Shown here: positions 9,307-17,603 of the stretch, in pieces
Layout: every line of letters begins with the position of its first letter
How positions within the stretch are numbered: position 1 is the first letter of the stretch
Assembly (NCBI GenBank): GCA_039197065.1
Contig: JBCCUL010000014.1
Coordinates: 153,631-217,630, forward strand
Direction: 5' to 3'
Source of the DNA: JANQPX01 sp039197065
GTDB lineage: Bacteria; Pseudomonadota; Alphaproteobacteria; Geminicoccales; Geminicoccaceae
Length of the DNA: 64,000 bases
Position numbers and translations under genes: made by a program
The notes under the pieces: model-generated
Seen by the model: the letters and a program-made list of their open reading frames with translations, nothing else
Databases searched by the model: none
Told to the model about the DNA's origin: nothing

Positions 9307-9480
9307 GCGGACGTGAAGCTGGTCTGAGCGGTTCTTTTTTCAAGGCGTGAACTGCTCGTCGAACGGTGTCATCACGATTCTCGCTTATGGCGAGAGCGTC
9401 CCTTGACGTGGTTCGAGTGTGCGGCGATGTTGTCGACGCGATTTCGCCCCGCTTCATTGTCGTCCTGACCCGAGCCACAG

Positions 9481-10395
9481 ATGGATATCTACCTCCCAAT
9501 CGCCGAGGTTTCGGTTAACCTGTTCCTGTTGTTGGGCATGGGCGGCGGTGTCGGGTTTCTTTCGGGCATTTTCGGCGTCGGCGGCGGCTTCTTGATGACG
9601 CCGCTTCTTATCTTCATCGGCATTCCTCCCGCGGTCGCAGTCGGCTCAGAAGCCAGTCAGATCCTGGCGTCCTCGAGCTCGGGCGTGATGGCGCATATGC
9701 GACGCAACAATGTCGACATCAAAATGGGGATCGTCCTGGTTATCGGCGGCGCCATCGGCTCGGCCTTCGGCGTCTGGCTGTTCCGAGAGCTCAGGGAGTT
9801 GGGCCAGATCGATCTCGTCATCTCGCTGTCCTACCTGATCTTTTTGGGCATCGTCGGCAGCCTTATGCTGATCGAGTCGGTTCGCGCCTGGTTCCAGGTG
9901 CAAGGCAAGGGGCGGCGCGGCAAGCTCCATCGCCATCACTGGCTGCACGGCCTTCCCTTCAAGATGCGCTTTCAGCGCTCGCGCCTCTATATCAGCGCAC
10001 TGACGCCGCTGGTCCTCGGTATTCTCGTCGGCATTCTGGCCGCGATCATGGGTGTTGGCGGCGGCTTCCTGATGGTGCCCGCGATGATCTACGTGATCGG
10101 CATGCCGACACAGGTCGTGGTCGGCACCTCGCTGTTCCAGATCGCGTTCGTTACGGCCGTGACCACGTTTCTGCACGCGGTCAACAACCAGACCGTCGAC
10201 ATCGTTCTCGCCCTGTCGTTGATCGTCGGCGGGGTGATCGGCGCGCAGCTCGGCACGAGCGTCGGATCGAAGCTGCGCGGTGAACAGATAAGAATTCTTC
10301 TTGCGCTGATCGTGCTGATCGTCTGCGCGAAGCTCGGCTATGACGTGATCGTCACGCCCGACGATCTCTATTCCCTCGGTTCATCGGGGCATTGA
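9481..10395 (+). CDS. TauE/SafE-family sulfite exporter
   Basis: A 304-residue membrane protein with the duplicated TauE/SafE repeat: GFLSGIFGVGGGFLMTPLL in the first half and ILAAIMGVGGGFLMVPAMI in the second, separated by a basic cytoplasmic loop (QGKGRRGKLHRHH). About eight hydrophobic segments are visible. Family members export sulfite or organosulfonates. The gene is followed at once by the TIGR02186-type gene and stands next to soeABC, the arrangement seen in roseobacters, where TauE removes sulfite that SoeABC has not yet oxidised. The sulfite assignment is by family and context. Confidence 0.85.
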   Translation: MDIYLPIAEVSVNLFLLLGMGGGVGFLSGIFGVGGGFLMTPLLIFIGIPPAVAVGSEASQILASSSSGVMAHMRRNNVDIKMGIVLVIGGAIGSAFGVWLFRELRELGQIDLVISLSYLIFLGIVGSLMLIESVRAWFQVQGKGRRGKLHRHHWLHGLPFKMRFQRSRLYISALTPLVLGILVGILAAIMGVGGGFLMVPAMIYVIGMPTQVVVGTSLFQIAFVTAVTTFLHAVNNQTVDIVLALSLIVGGVIGAQLGTSVGSKLRGEQIRILLALIVLIVCAKLGYDVIVTPDDLYSLGSSGH

Positions 10396-10397
10396 GC

Positions 10398-11162
10398 ATG
10401 GGACGTCGGCACATTCTGCTCGTTATCCCCTGCATCCTGGCCGGCTGGGCCTTCCTGCTCCTCGATTCGGCACGCGCCAACGGTCTGGCAGCCGATGTCT
10501 CCGATCGCCTGATCGCCATCACCACCGCTTTTGTCGGCGGCGATGTGGTCGTCTTCGGTGCCGTCGAGGAGACGGACGGCGAGATCGTCATCACCATGCG
10601 GGGACCGTTGGAAACGCAAATGGTCCGGCGTAAGTCGCGCATCGCAGGCATCTGGGTCAATCGAGACCGGGTCGCTTTCGAAGACGTGCCGAGCTTCTTC
10701 GCCATCGCCGCCACACGCCCGCTTTCCGAGATCGCCTCCGATCGGGTCCGAAAGCAATTCGGCCTCGGTGTCGACTACCTTACGCTCGAGATGGAGGATC
10801 AATCAGGCTATGACGCCCAGGAACGGGAAGCCTTCACCGCCGCCCTCATCCGCAACAAGCAAAAGGCTGGCCTCTATACCGAGACGCCGCTAAAGGTGAC
10901 CTTTCCCGGTTCCAAACTGTTTCGTGCAACCTTCAGCTTTCCCGCCAACGTTCCGCCTGGCCTCTATCAGATCGAAGTTTTGCGGCTCATGAATGGTCAG
11001 GTTGTCGGGGCGCTGAACAGCAGTCTGCAGATCAGCAAGGTTGGCATGGAGGCGGAAGTCTACGATTTCGCCCATGAACGTTCAGCGCTCTATGGTATTA
11101 TGGCTATCGTCATTGCTGTGACTGCCGGCTGGCTTGCTGGCGTCGTCTTCCGGAGAGGCTGA
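10398..11162 (+). CDS. TIGR02186-type exported/transmembrane protein linked to TauE
   Basis: About 254 residues. It has an N-terminal hydrophobic segment (HILLVIPCILAGWAFLLL), a soluble beta-rich domain containing ITTAFVGGDVVVFGAV and MRGPLETQMVRRKSRIAGIWVN, and a C-terminal membrane helix (GIMAIVIAVTAGWLAGVVF). This is the uncharacterised alphaproteobacterial family usually found beside TauE/SafE genes; the region containing the Gly-Ala-rich strand and Ile-Trp-Val is its core. The ATG at 10398 is preferred over the TTG at 10392 that overlaps the tauE stop. It is probably an accessory of the exporter or an envelope sensor; no biochemical function is known to me. Confidence 0.75.
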   Translation: MGRRHILLVIPCILAGWAFLLLDSARANGLAADVSDRLIAITTAFVGGDVVVFGAVEETDGEIVITMRGPLETQMVRRKSRIAGIWVNRDRVAFEDVPSFFAIAATRPLSEIASDRVRKQFGLGVDYLTLEMEDQSGYDAQEREAFTAALIRNKQKAGLYTETPLKVTFPGSKLFRATFSFPANVPPGLYQIEVLRLMNGQVVGALNSSLQISKVGMEAEVYDFAHERSALYGIMAIVIAVTAGWLAGVVFRRG

Positions 11163-11165
11163 GCC

Positions 11166-11690
11166 ATGACCGAGGATAGCACGTCGACAACACCGGGAAA
11201 CGACGAGACACCGGCGGAAGCGTCTCATGGCGAACGTATCTTCCTTGTCGTCGTCGATCAGACCGACGAAATGGAAAAGGCGCTTTACTTCGCCTGCAGG
11301 CGGGCACGTCGCACAGGTGGACGCGTGGCGATGCTCTATGTGATCGAGCCGCCGGAATTCCAGCATTGGCTCGGTGTTGAGCGTGTCATGGAGGACGAGG
11401 CACGAGAGGACGCCGAGCAGACGCTGCATGCGCTCGCCGAGCGCGTCCACGCCATCGTCGGCAAGATGCCGGTTCTGCACGTGCGCAAGGGCCCGAGGCG
11501 CGACGAGCTGATGAGCTTGATCAGTGAAGATCCGGCTATCTCGGTTCTTGTGCTGGGTACAGCGGTCGGTCATGAGGATCCCGGACCTCTGGTGAATTAT
11601 CTGATTGGTCAGATGAGCGGTAAGCTCCGCCTTCCCGTCATTCTGGTTCCGGGACTGCTGAGCGAAGCAGAGATCGACGCGATCTCTTAA
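11166..11690 (+). CDS. Universal stress protein (UspA family)
   Basis: A 174-residue cytoplasmic protein. After a low-complexity Thr/Glu-rich N-terminus it shows the Usp fold: FLVVVDQTDEMEKAL (first strand and helix), VAMLYVIEPPEF, and the C-terminal VLVLGTAVGH...GQMSGKLRLPVILVPG. The ATP-binding G-x2-G-x9-G(S/T) signature is only partly preserved, so nucleotide binding is uncertain. It begins three bases after the preceding stop and is evidently cotranscribed with the TauE and TIGR02186 genes, an association that recurs in alphaproteobacterial sulfur loci. Confidence 0.8.
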   Translation: MTEDSTSTTPGNDETPAEASHGERIFLVVVDQTDEMEKALYFACRRARRTGGRVAMLYVIEPPEFQHWLGVERVMEDEAREDAEQTLHALAERVHAIVGKMPVLHVRKGPRRDELMSLISEDPAISVLVLGTAVGHEDPGPLVNYLIGQMSGKLRLPVILVPGLLSEAEIDAIS

Positions 11691-11802
11691 GTCTCTTGAT
11701 GCTTGCCGGACCACCGGCCCCAACGCATATCAACTGTAAAGGTCGGTGCTGGTTGATCGGCCTTGTCTGCGATATTGGGGGCTAAGCGGCGGGAGACGGC
11801 AG

Positions 11803-12456
11803 ATGATCACCAGAAGGCGAGCGTTCTGGGCTTGTCGAGCCGCTTTCCTGGTAGCCTGTCTTCTTTCCTCACAATTCATTGCCCGGGAACCCTCCGGCGC
11901 GGATCTGCTTCCCGGCCGTGAGGCTGAGATCGTTCATGGCTTGGCGGCGGATATCTGGCGCAGCCGCAATCAGATGGCCGAAGCTGCCGGTCGACGACAG
12001 TTGCTCTCCAACGCCATCGAAGCCAAGACCAATGTGGATCTCCTCAGCCGATTGGTGCTCGGTCGACACTGGAGGTCTCTAAAGCCTGCCGACCGTGACG
12101 AATATCGAGCTCTCTTTTCCAAAGTCGTCATCGGCGGTCTGGCCGGTCGGCTCGACATTCTTCTCGATGAGCTCGATGGTCCGCTGGAGCAGCATTTCGC
12201 CATCAAGAGCAGTGGGGCCGTTGGGAAGAGGGACGTTCTCGTTCGATCCGAGGTGGTCGCCGCAGACGGCCAGTCGCTATCGGTCGACTGGCGTCTTCGC
12301 AGGCTCGAAAGCGGCCCGGTCATCATCGACCTCATCGTTGAAGGGATCAGCCTCCTGGTTTCGCAACGCGCTGAATTCGCGGCGGTTGTCGAACGGGGCC
12401 AGATCGTCGGGCTGCTGCAGACGCTACGTCGTCGTGCGGGAGCAGGCGGCTCCTGA
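11803..12456 (+). CDS. MlaC/Ttg2D-like periplasmic protein, copy 1
   Basis: About 217 residues from the ATG at 11803, which follows GGGAGA by six bases; the ORF itself opens earlier at 11746. The N-terminus ITRRRAFWACRAAFLVACLL is a signal sequence with a partly Tat-like arginine run. The mature part has the MlaC order: a helical N-terminus, LVLGRHWRSLKPADRDEYRALF (the conserved basic-aromatic helix), VLVRSEVV, and LSVDWRLRR followed by IIDLIVEGISLLVSQRAEFAAVV. Family members ferry phospholipids between membranes. No MlaA, MlaD, MlaE or MlaF is nearby. It is a paralogue of the next gene. Confidence 0.78.
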   Translation: MITRRRAFWACRAAFLVACLLSSQFIAREPSGADLLPGREAEIVHGLAADIWRSRNQMAEAAGRRQLLSNAIEAKTNVDLLSRLVLGRHWRSLKPADRDEYRALFSKVVIGGLAGRLDILLDELDGPLEQHFAIKSSGAVGKRDVLVRSEVVAADGQSLSVDWRLRRLESGPVIIDLIVEGISLLVSQRAEFAAVVERGQIVGLLQTLRRRAGAGGS

Positions 12457-12586
12457 CATGCGGCTCATTCTGCAGCCGACTATCGTTAAACGTTTCTTTA
12501 CCGCTCTCGGATAGTCTCTGGTCTGATCGGGAAGCAAGGCGCTTTGGGGGGGCGCCTGCTCGAGTGTTGACGAGGTGGTACGGGGT

Positions 12587-13228
12587 ATGGAGTTTTCGAT
12601 CCGCATGATGACGCGTCGTCGTCTCTTTCAGGGAACGGCGGCTCTCTTTGCAACGCTCGGCAGCAGCCATGCCAGCCATGCGGTGATGCGTGAACGAGAC
12701 GCGCAGGCGTTGGTGACCCGTCTGGTCGAGCAAATGCTGCAGGCCATCAATGGGGACGGCGCTGATCAAGAACATCGCATGATGACTCTGATCGAGCGCG
12801 AGACGAATCTCAGTCTCCTCGCCCGGATGACCCTCGGCCGTCACTGGCGTCGAGCGACCGTCGAACAGCGGAAAGTGTTTGTCGATGTATTTCGACGCTA
12901 TCTGCTGCAGAGCTTCACGTTGCGACTGCAACGCTATGCGGGCACGGGACTTGGCACCATCCATGACCGCTTCTCCATCATAGGAACCAAGAAAGCCGGC
13001 AAGAACGATGTTGTGGTCCGGTCCGTCATCAAACCGCCTTCAGGCGCGTCGCTCGAAGTGGACTGGCGCCTGAGAGCCCGGGACGGCCGTTTCTTCATCA
13101 TCGATCTCGTGGTCGAAGGCGTCAGTCTGCTGATCACCCAGCGTTCGGAATTTGGCAGCGTCGTGGAGCGTATCGGCATTGATGGCCTGATCGGAGAACT
13201 CAGGACACGGGTGGCTCGCAAGATTTGA
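12587..13228 (+). CDS. MlaC/Ttg2D-like periplasmic protein, copy 2 (Tat-like signal)
   Basis: About 213 residues from the ATG at 12587 (GAGGTGG upstream). The signal region MMTRRRLFQGTAALFATLG resembles a twin-arginine leader. The body is clearly paralogous to the preceding protein: MTLGRHWRRATVEQRKVFVDVFRRYLL, DVVVRSVI, LEVDWRLRA and FIIDLVVEGVSLLITQRSEFGSVV match position by position. In the Mla pathway such proteins carry phospholipid from MlaA to the inner-membrane transporter. The tandem duplication next to sulfur genes and without transporter genes is odd. It may serve a transporter encoded elsewhere or bind another lipid. Confidence 0.78.
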   Translation: MEFSIRMMTRRRLFQGTAALFATLGSSHASHAVMRERDAQALVTRLVEQMLQAINGDGADQEHRMMTLIERETNLSLLARMTLGRHWRRATVEQRKVFVDVFRRYLLQSFTLRLQRYAGTGLGTIHDRFSIIGTKKAGKNDVVVRSVIKPPSGASLEVDWRLRARDGRFFIIDLVVEGVSLLITQRSEFGSVVERIGIDGLIGELRTRVARKI

Positions 13229-13456
13229 TGCCAATGGGTTGGCTGACAACAGAATTTCCGAAGGCGCCATGTACAGCTGACGCCCGTTTTAAAGAACCAT
13301 TGATTTGCTGAAGGATTACTGATTCAATCATGGGGCGAAAGCATGTGGCTTTCGTGCGAGCGCATGTCTTCTTGGTGTTATGAGGTGCCGGGGAGATGAG
13401 AGGGATCAAGGCGATCCCAGTGCATGGTGAAATCTCTACCGAGAAGGAACCGTTCG

Positions 13457-14026
13457 ATGCAGGTGCCGCTTGAGATTAACTTCCATAATATGGACCGGTC
13501 AGAGGCGATGGAGGCTCGCGTAAAGAGCCGGATCGCACGTCTGGAGAGAATAACCGACACGATCATTTCCTGTCGTGTCGTGTTTGAACTCGTGCATAAG
13601 CAGGCGCATGGCAGTCCCTTGTCGATCGCGATCATACTGGGTCTTCCGGGCAAGGACATTGTCGTCAAACGGGAGCAGCGGCGCCAAGAATTGAAGGGCG
13701 ATGCCTATCAGATCGTCGGTGTCGCCTTCGACATTGCGGAGCGGCAACTGGAGGAACATCTCCGCATCAGCCGTCACGACGTCAAAGCCCATGACGGCCC
13801 CACCTATGCGCGGATCGTTAAGCTCTATCCCGACCAAGCCTATGGCTTTATCGAAACGCCTGTGCATCTAAACGTCTATTTCCACAGCGATGTCGTTGAC
13901 GGAAAAGCTTTCACAACGCTCGAAGTCGGCAACGAGGTCCTCTATACGCTTGCCGCGGATGAAGGGCCGATGGGACCTCAGGCGAGCCGGGTCCAGCCTG
14001 TGCGCGGCGCCCATCCAGTCCGCTGA
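13457..14026 (+). CDS. HPF/RaiA-like ribosome-binding domain fused to a cold-shock domain
   Basis: About 189 residues. I take the ATG at 13457 because GAGAAGGA precedes it at good spacing; the ORF opens at 13424. Residues 1-105 look like the S30AE/HPF fold: VPLEINFHNMDRSEAMEARVKSRIARLERI (helix), ISCRVVFELVHK, LSIAIILGLPGKDIVVKRE, then YQIVGVAFDIAERQLEEHL. The C-terminal ~65 residues carry a cold-shock-type OB fold: ARIVKLYPDQAYGFIETP (in place of the usual KGFGFI) and LNVYFHSDVVDG, then LEVGNEVLYTLAADEGPMGPQA. HPF hibernates ribosomes; cold-shock domains bind RNA. The combination suggests a stress-induced ribosome or RNA binder. It is a stand-alone gene. Confidence 0.78.
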   Translation: MQVPLEINFHNMDRSEAMEARVKSRIARLERITDTIISCRVVFELVHKQAHGSPLSIAIILGLPGKDIVVKREQRRQELKGDAYQIVGVAFDIAERQLEEHLRISRHDVKAHDGPTYARIVKLYPDQAYGFIETPVHLNVYFHSDVVDGKAFTTLEVGNEVLYTLAADEGPMGPQASRVQPVRGAHPVR

Positions 14027-14420
14027 AGCTGAAGAACAGGCATAGGCACAAGAATTCGAACCACGGTTAATGGCATTCGATCAACGGCATGTCATCGAAG
14101 CATGTTGCGTGCGTCTTGGTTGTGCTTCTTCAGGCAGATATTGCGTCCCATATCTCCGTGAAAAACCGTGACTTATTCGTCAGGATGATCATGAAACAGT
14201 CCCACCACATGCACATCTCTTGCAACGATGTTTTCACACAATTATACTCGGAAAGTGCTTTAGCTTAGGGCGGGCGCCGGAAACCATAATCAACAGAGCG
14301 AATAACGCCTATCTTCGGTCGTTTGCGTAAACTCAAGATAGACTTTCTGGTTGAGGGGTTAGGGGCAGGTTTTGATTGATGCTGGTTTCTTGGACATCAA
14401 GCTCGTAAAAGACGCGCTCG
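14027..14420. other. Intergenic stretch, relatively AT-rich
   Basis: About 390 bases with no credible ORF. It is richer in A+T than its surroundings between 14160 and 14420. It probably carries the promoter of the DUF882 gene; no particular element could be assigned. Confidence 0.4.
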
Positions 14421-14423
14421 GTG

Positions 14424-15023
14424 ATGAATAGCTCTGTGGTTGGTCGCGGAAAGGGCGTGCGCATTGATGAAGTTGCGGAAGTGAAGGCCAGTCGTCGTCG
14501 TTTTCTCGGTTTGTCGGTCGCAAGCTGTGCTGCGGTGGCGTCGACCAAAGTCGCAACGGCGCTCAGCTACCCATCGATGGCGGCGCGCGAACTCCGCTTG
14601 TACAATCTGCATACGTTCGAGTCGCTGACAGCCGTCTACTGGCGTGATGGGACCTATCTGCCGGAAGGCCTGGCCCAGATCAGCTACCATCTCAGAGATT
14701 TCAGAACGGGCGGCATCAAGCCGATCGATCCGACGCTTCTCAATATCCTGCATCAAGTGACCAGCAGCATCGAGTTTGACCAGCACGTCAATGTCATCTC
14801 GGGCTATCGCACGCCGGCGACCAACGCCATGCTGGCAGCGAGAAGTAACAAGGTAAACCCGAACAGTTTCCATATGCGCGGGCAGGCCATCGACATTCGG
14901 CTGCCCGGGGTAGCGACCACCGGTGTCCGCGACATCGCCATGGGCCTCTCCAAAGGTGGTGTCGGCTATTACCCCGAGTCGGATTTTATCCATCTGGACA
15001 CGGGCCCAATACGTGCTTGGTAG
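14424..15023 (+). CDS. DUF882 (YcbK-like) M15-type peptidase with Tat leader
   Basis: About 199 residues; a GTG at 14421 directly precedes the ATG at 14424. The leader contains SRRRFLGLSVASCAAVAS, a twin-arginine signal, so the protein is probably exported folded. The catalytic part follows the M15A/DUF882 pattern: VNVISGYRTPATNAML, the zinc ligands in SFHMRGQAIDIRL (H-x6-D) and the last His in FIHLDTG. Such proteins are related to D-Ala-D-Ala carboxypeptidases and are thought to trim peptidoglycan. It sits with a lipoprotein and two L,D-transpeptidase genes, making a loose cell-wall group. Confidence 0.85.
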   Translation: MNSSVVGRGKGVRIDEVAEVKASRRRFLGLSVASCAAVASTKVATALSYPSMAARELRLYNLHTFESLTAVYWRDGTYLPEGLAQISYHLRDFRTGGIKPIDPTLLNILHQVTSSIEFDQHVNVISGYRTPATNAMLAARSNKVNPNSFHMRGQAIDIRLPGVATTGVRDIAMGLSKGGVGYYPESDFIHLDTGPIRAW

Positions 15024-15184
15024 GGTGTACTAGAAGATCAGCATCCGCTGATTTCGCGCAGCGTGTCGCTTCGGTAACAAAAGCAACTCACAGTCGAGTT
15101 ACGACAAATTTGGGCTGTTATCGCGATGCCGCGTGGCGTATGGTATCACGACTTTTTGCCTAATAACCATCGGATGAGGTCTCC

Positions 15185-15454
15185 ATGACTGGTTTCGCGC
15201 GGCATTTTCGGATTGGCGTCTGCATTGTGGGTCTGGCCGCTTTGACATCAGCCTGTTCGTCGAACGATGCGAATGATGCCCAGGCCGCCAGCGCTGCTGA
15301 CAGCATTGCGCAGGCCTCCGCTGCTGCAGATCGTGCGGCCGAGGCTGCGGATCGCGCGGCCGACGCAGCCCAGCGTGCCGAATCAGCTGCTGCAGCGGCG
15401 GCGGAAGCGGCGGAGAAATCCAACCGCATCGCGCAACAAGGTTTGCGCAAGTAA
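15185..15454 (+). CDS. Small Ala-rich coiled-coil lipoprotein (Lpp-like)
   Basis: 89 residues with a lipobox LTSAC (Cys24), hence a mature outer- or inner-membrane lipoprotein of about 66 residues. After the Cys the chain is an almost pure Ala/Glu/Asp/Arg heptad pattern (ADRAAEAADRAADAAQRAESA) ending in a Lys (GLRK). This resembles Braun-type Lpp in size, lipidation, trimer-like coiled coil and C-terminal lysine. Since two L,D-transpeptidases, the enzymes that attach Lpp to peptidoglycan, lie just downstream, covalent attachment through the terminal Lys is an attractive inference. GAGG precedes the ATG. Sequence identity to Lpp itself is not evident. Confidence 0.65.
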   Translation: MTGFARHFRIGVCIVGLAALTSACSSNDANDAQAASAADSIAQASAAADRAAEAADRAADAAQRAESAAAAAAEAAEKSNRIAQQGLRK

Positions 15455-15672
15455 GAAGACGGAAGACAGCACGTCACGCTGCCGCCGCTCCTGTCGTTAT
15501 GGCGATATGCCTCTCGCGAGAGAGGCGTATGCCATGCCCGGAAATCCTAGGATCTGATCGAAATCTGTCGATGTCGTGTCCGGCCGGACGGTGACATCTG
15601 GTAGGGTGTAGCCTGCAACCGTATTCAGCATTTTCAGCTGTCGTGCCGGCCTGCTGCGCTTTCTGCCCCTGC

Positions 15673-15745
15673 CCAAAGTTCTTATCGATCAGATGGAAGC
15701 AAGTGATCGATAAGGAAATGCGGCGAAACAATGGGATAGGGCGTA
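15673..15745 (-). repeat. Dispersed intergenic element, family 1, copy 1 (inverted orientation)
   Basis: On the minus strand it contains CCCATTGTTTCGCCGCATTT and then CCTTATCGATCACTTG, closely resembling copies at 26853-26947, 47160-47262 and 55322-55420. It lies in the 319-base gap between the lipoprotein gene and the L,D-transpeptidase gene, which holds nothing else I recognise. It is the most divergent copy: the GGTGGTTCCACC hairpin is degraded. Confidence 0.65.
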
Positions 15746-15773
15746 TGCTTGTCAGGCCGTGGGCGGCGTTGCT

Positions 15774-16715
15774 CTATCGCGTAATCCGTATGGGGTATCC
15801 ACGCCGCTCAATTGCGGCTTTCCGGATACCCCCCCAATCGAGCCGGCCACGGTTCTCGCCTACGACGCCTAGAATCTGTTCGACAATTTCGCTTTCCAAC
15901 TTAGGATCGAAACGTCCTTTCGCTTCCAATTGATCGCTTTGCTCCTGGGTCGGGTGAGCCTCCATGAACAGCTCGCCACCGATCCAGCCGAGCTTGATCG
16001 GCTGGTCGATGACCGTCACCTTGGTATCGACGTCGACCAATTCGAATAGCGTTTCGACGTCTTCAGGGTACATGCGCACGCAGCCGCTGCTCACCCGGCG
16101 GCCGACGCCCCAAGGCTTGTTGGTGCCGTGGATCAGATATTCAGGCCAGCCAAGATACATCGCTCGCGTTCCCAAGGGATTATCCGGCCCAGCCGGGACG
16201 ACTTCCGGCAACTCCGGATCCTCATCGCGCATGCGTGCCGTCGGACGCCAGCTCGGGTCTTTCCGTTTTCGTACAACTTTCGTTACGCCCGTCGGCGTGT
16301 TGAGACCGTCTCGACCGATTCCGATTGGGAAAGACCTAGGCGCCACACTCTCCTTCTCGAAATAGTAAAGCCGCATATCGGCAAGATTGATCACGATGCC
16401 TTCCGGCTTATCGCTTCCCAGGTCAGGCATCAGATGGACTGTCGGCAAGACCACATCGGTACCCTCTCCAGGCACCCATGGGTCCGTTCCAGGATTGGCG
16501 GCCACCATCTCGACGTAGCCAAGTTTGAACTGCCGTGCCAGGTCCAGCAATGTATCTTCATAGGCCGTTCGATAGCTTGCGGTCTCCCGCAATCCGCCAT
16601 CCTTATTGAGCAACGAATCCAGATTGCATCCGCTCGAGAACCAGACTCCGACAAGGCACATTGCCAGAGCTGGTCCATGGTTCGGTTTGGGCAAGAGTTG
16701 CTTAAACATTGTCAT
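15774..16715 (-). CDS. L,D-transpeptidase (YkuD domain), lipoprotein-like N-terminus
   Basis: About 313 residues from the ATG at 16715; the ORF opens at 16766, which would overlap the divergent neighbour. The leader ends in VGVWFSSGC, a plausible lipobox. A weakly LysM-like stretch (DLARQFKLGYVEMVAANPGTD) precedes the YkuD domain, which shows GIVINLADMRLYYF, FPIGIGRDG, YLIHGTNKPWGVG and the catalytic SSGCVRMYPED. These enzymes form meso-DAP crosslinks in peptidoglycan or attach lipoproteins to it. The arrangement (lipid anchor, LysM-like, YkuD) matches the ErfK/YbiS group. Confidence 0.88.
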   Translation of the reverse strand: MTMFKQLLPKPNHGPALAMCLVGVWFSSGCNLDSLLNKDGGLRETASYRTAYEDTLLDLARQFKLGYVEMVAANPGTDPWVPGEGTDVVLPTVHLMPDLGSDKPEGIVINLADMRLYYFEKESVAPRSFPIGIGRDGLNTPTGVTKVVRKRKDPSWRPTARMRDEDPELPEVVPAGPDNPLGTRAMYLGWPEYLIHGTNKPWGVGRRVSSGCVRMYPEDVETLFELVDVDTKVTVIDQPIKLGWIGGELFMEAHPTQEQSDQLEAKGRFDPKLESEIVEQILGVVGENRGRLDWGGIRKAAIERRGYPIRITR

Positions 16716-16750
16716 GTCATCTCGATCTCTTCTGACTGAGCCGTCTTGCC

Positions 16751-17350
16751 ATGAATTACGCATCATCTAAACTGCGCCGAATTGCGATGAAAGGCCACTG
16801 TTGCATGCTGAATGCCCTGCTGAAACGTGCCCCAAAAGGCCAATCGATCGTCGTGGCGATCGCTGCGATCCTCCTGGTGGCTATCGGGAAAACCGCTGAT
16901 GCGCAGCTTCATTCGATCGACCGTAGCGACGTCGATTTGGTTGTCATCTACAAGGGCGACCGGCTGCTGCAGCTCAAGAGCAATGGGCGTGTCCTCCGGA
17001 GCTACGAGATCGCACTTGGCGCGGAACCAAGAGGGCATAAGCTGAACGAAGGCGACAGCCGGACGCCTGAGGGCGTGTACACACTCGACTGGCGTAACGC
17101 CAGCAGCCAGTTCTACCGGTCGATTCACATCTCCTATCCAGGTGAGGACGATCAGGCAGCGGCGCTTCGTAAGGGCTTGTCGCCGGGCGGACTGATTATG
17201 ATTCACGGTCTTCCCAATGGACGCGGAGCAGGCGAGATGAACCATCCTAGCAGCGATTGGACCAATGGCTGCATCGCCGTGACCAATGAAGAGATGGATG
17301 AAATCTGGTCACTGGTCGAAGATGGAACCACCATCATGATCTTTCCCTAG
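16751..17350 (+). CDS. L,D-transpeptidase (YkuD domain), short periplasmic type
   Basis: About 199 residues; an internal ATG at 16787 is a possible alternative start. It has an N-terminal hydrophobic signal (SIVVAIAAILLVAIG) and a compact YkuD domain: DLVVIYKGDRLLQLKSNG, SYEIALGAEPRGHK, TPEGVYTLD, IMIHGLPN and SDWTNGCIAVTNEEMDE, with the catalytic Cys in the last motif. It is transcribed divergently from the other L,D-transpeptidase with only about 35 bases between starts, so the two share a promoter region. It lacks the lipobox and LysM-like part of its neighbour, suggesting a different location or substrate. Confidence 0.88.
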   Translation: MNYASSKLRRIAMKGHCCMLNALLKRAPKGQSIVVAIAAILLVAIGKTADAQLHSIDRSDVDLVVIYKGDRLLQLKSNGRVLRSYEIALGAEPRGHKLNEGDSRTPEGVYTLDWRNASSQFYRSIHISYPGEDDQAAALRKGLSPGGLIMIHGLPNGRGAGEMNHPSSDWTNGCIAVTNEEMDEIWSLVEDGTTIMIFP

Positions 17351-17603
17351 CCCTCGTCAGGATCTTTGCGATTGACCTCGATTCGCCATGTGAGGTTTAC
17401 GTCAGAGACGAAAGTGCGCTCAAGATCCCTGTTCGGTGCCGTGCATGCTCAAAAGAACAAGATCCGCCCGATCCCTTCATTTGGGTAGTTATGCTTCATT
17501 CGAAACAACATTGGAGAAGTCTGCCTTAGACAGACTGCGTTGGCCGAACCCTTACAGCCGCTCGGCATGATCTCGATCGCCAGAGCCTTGCAGCCTTTAT
17601 CGA

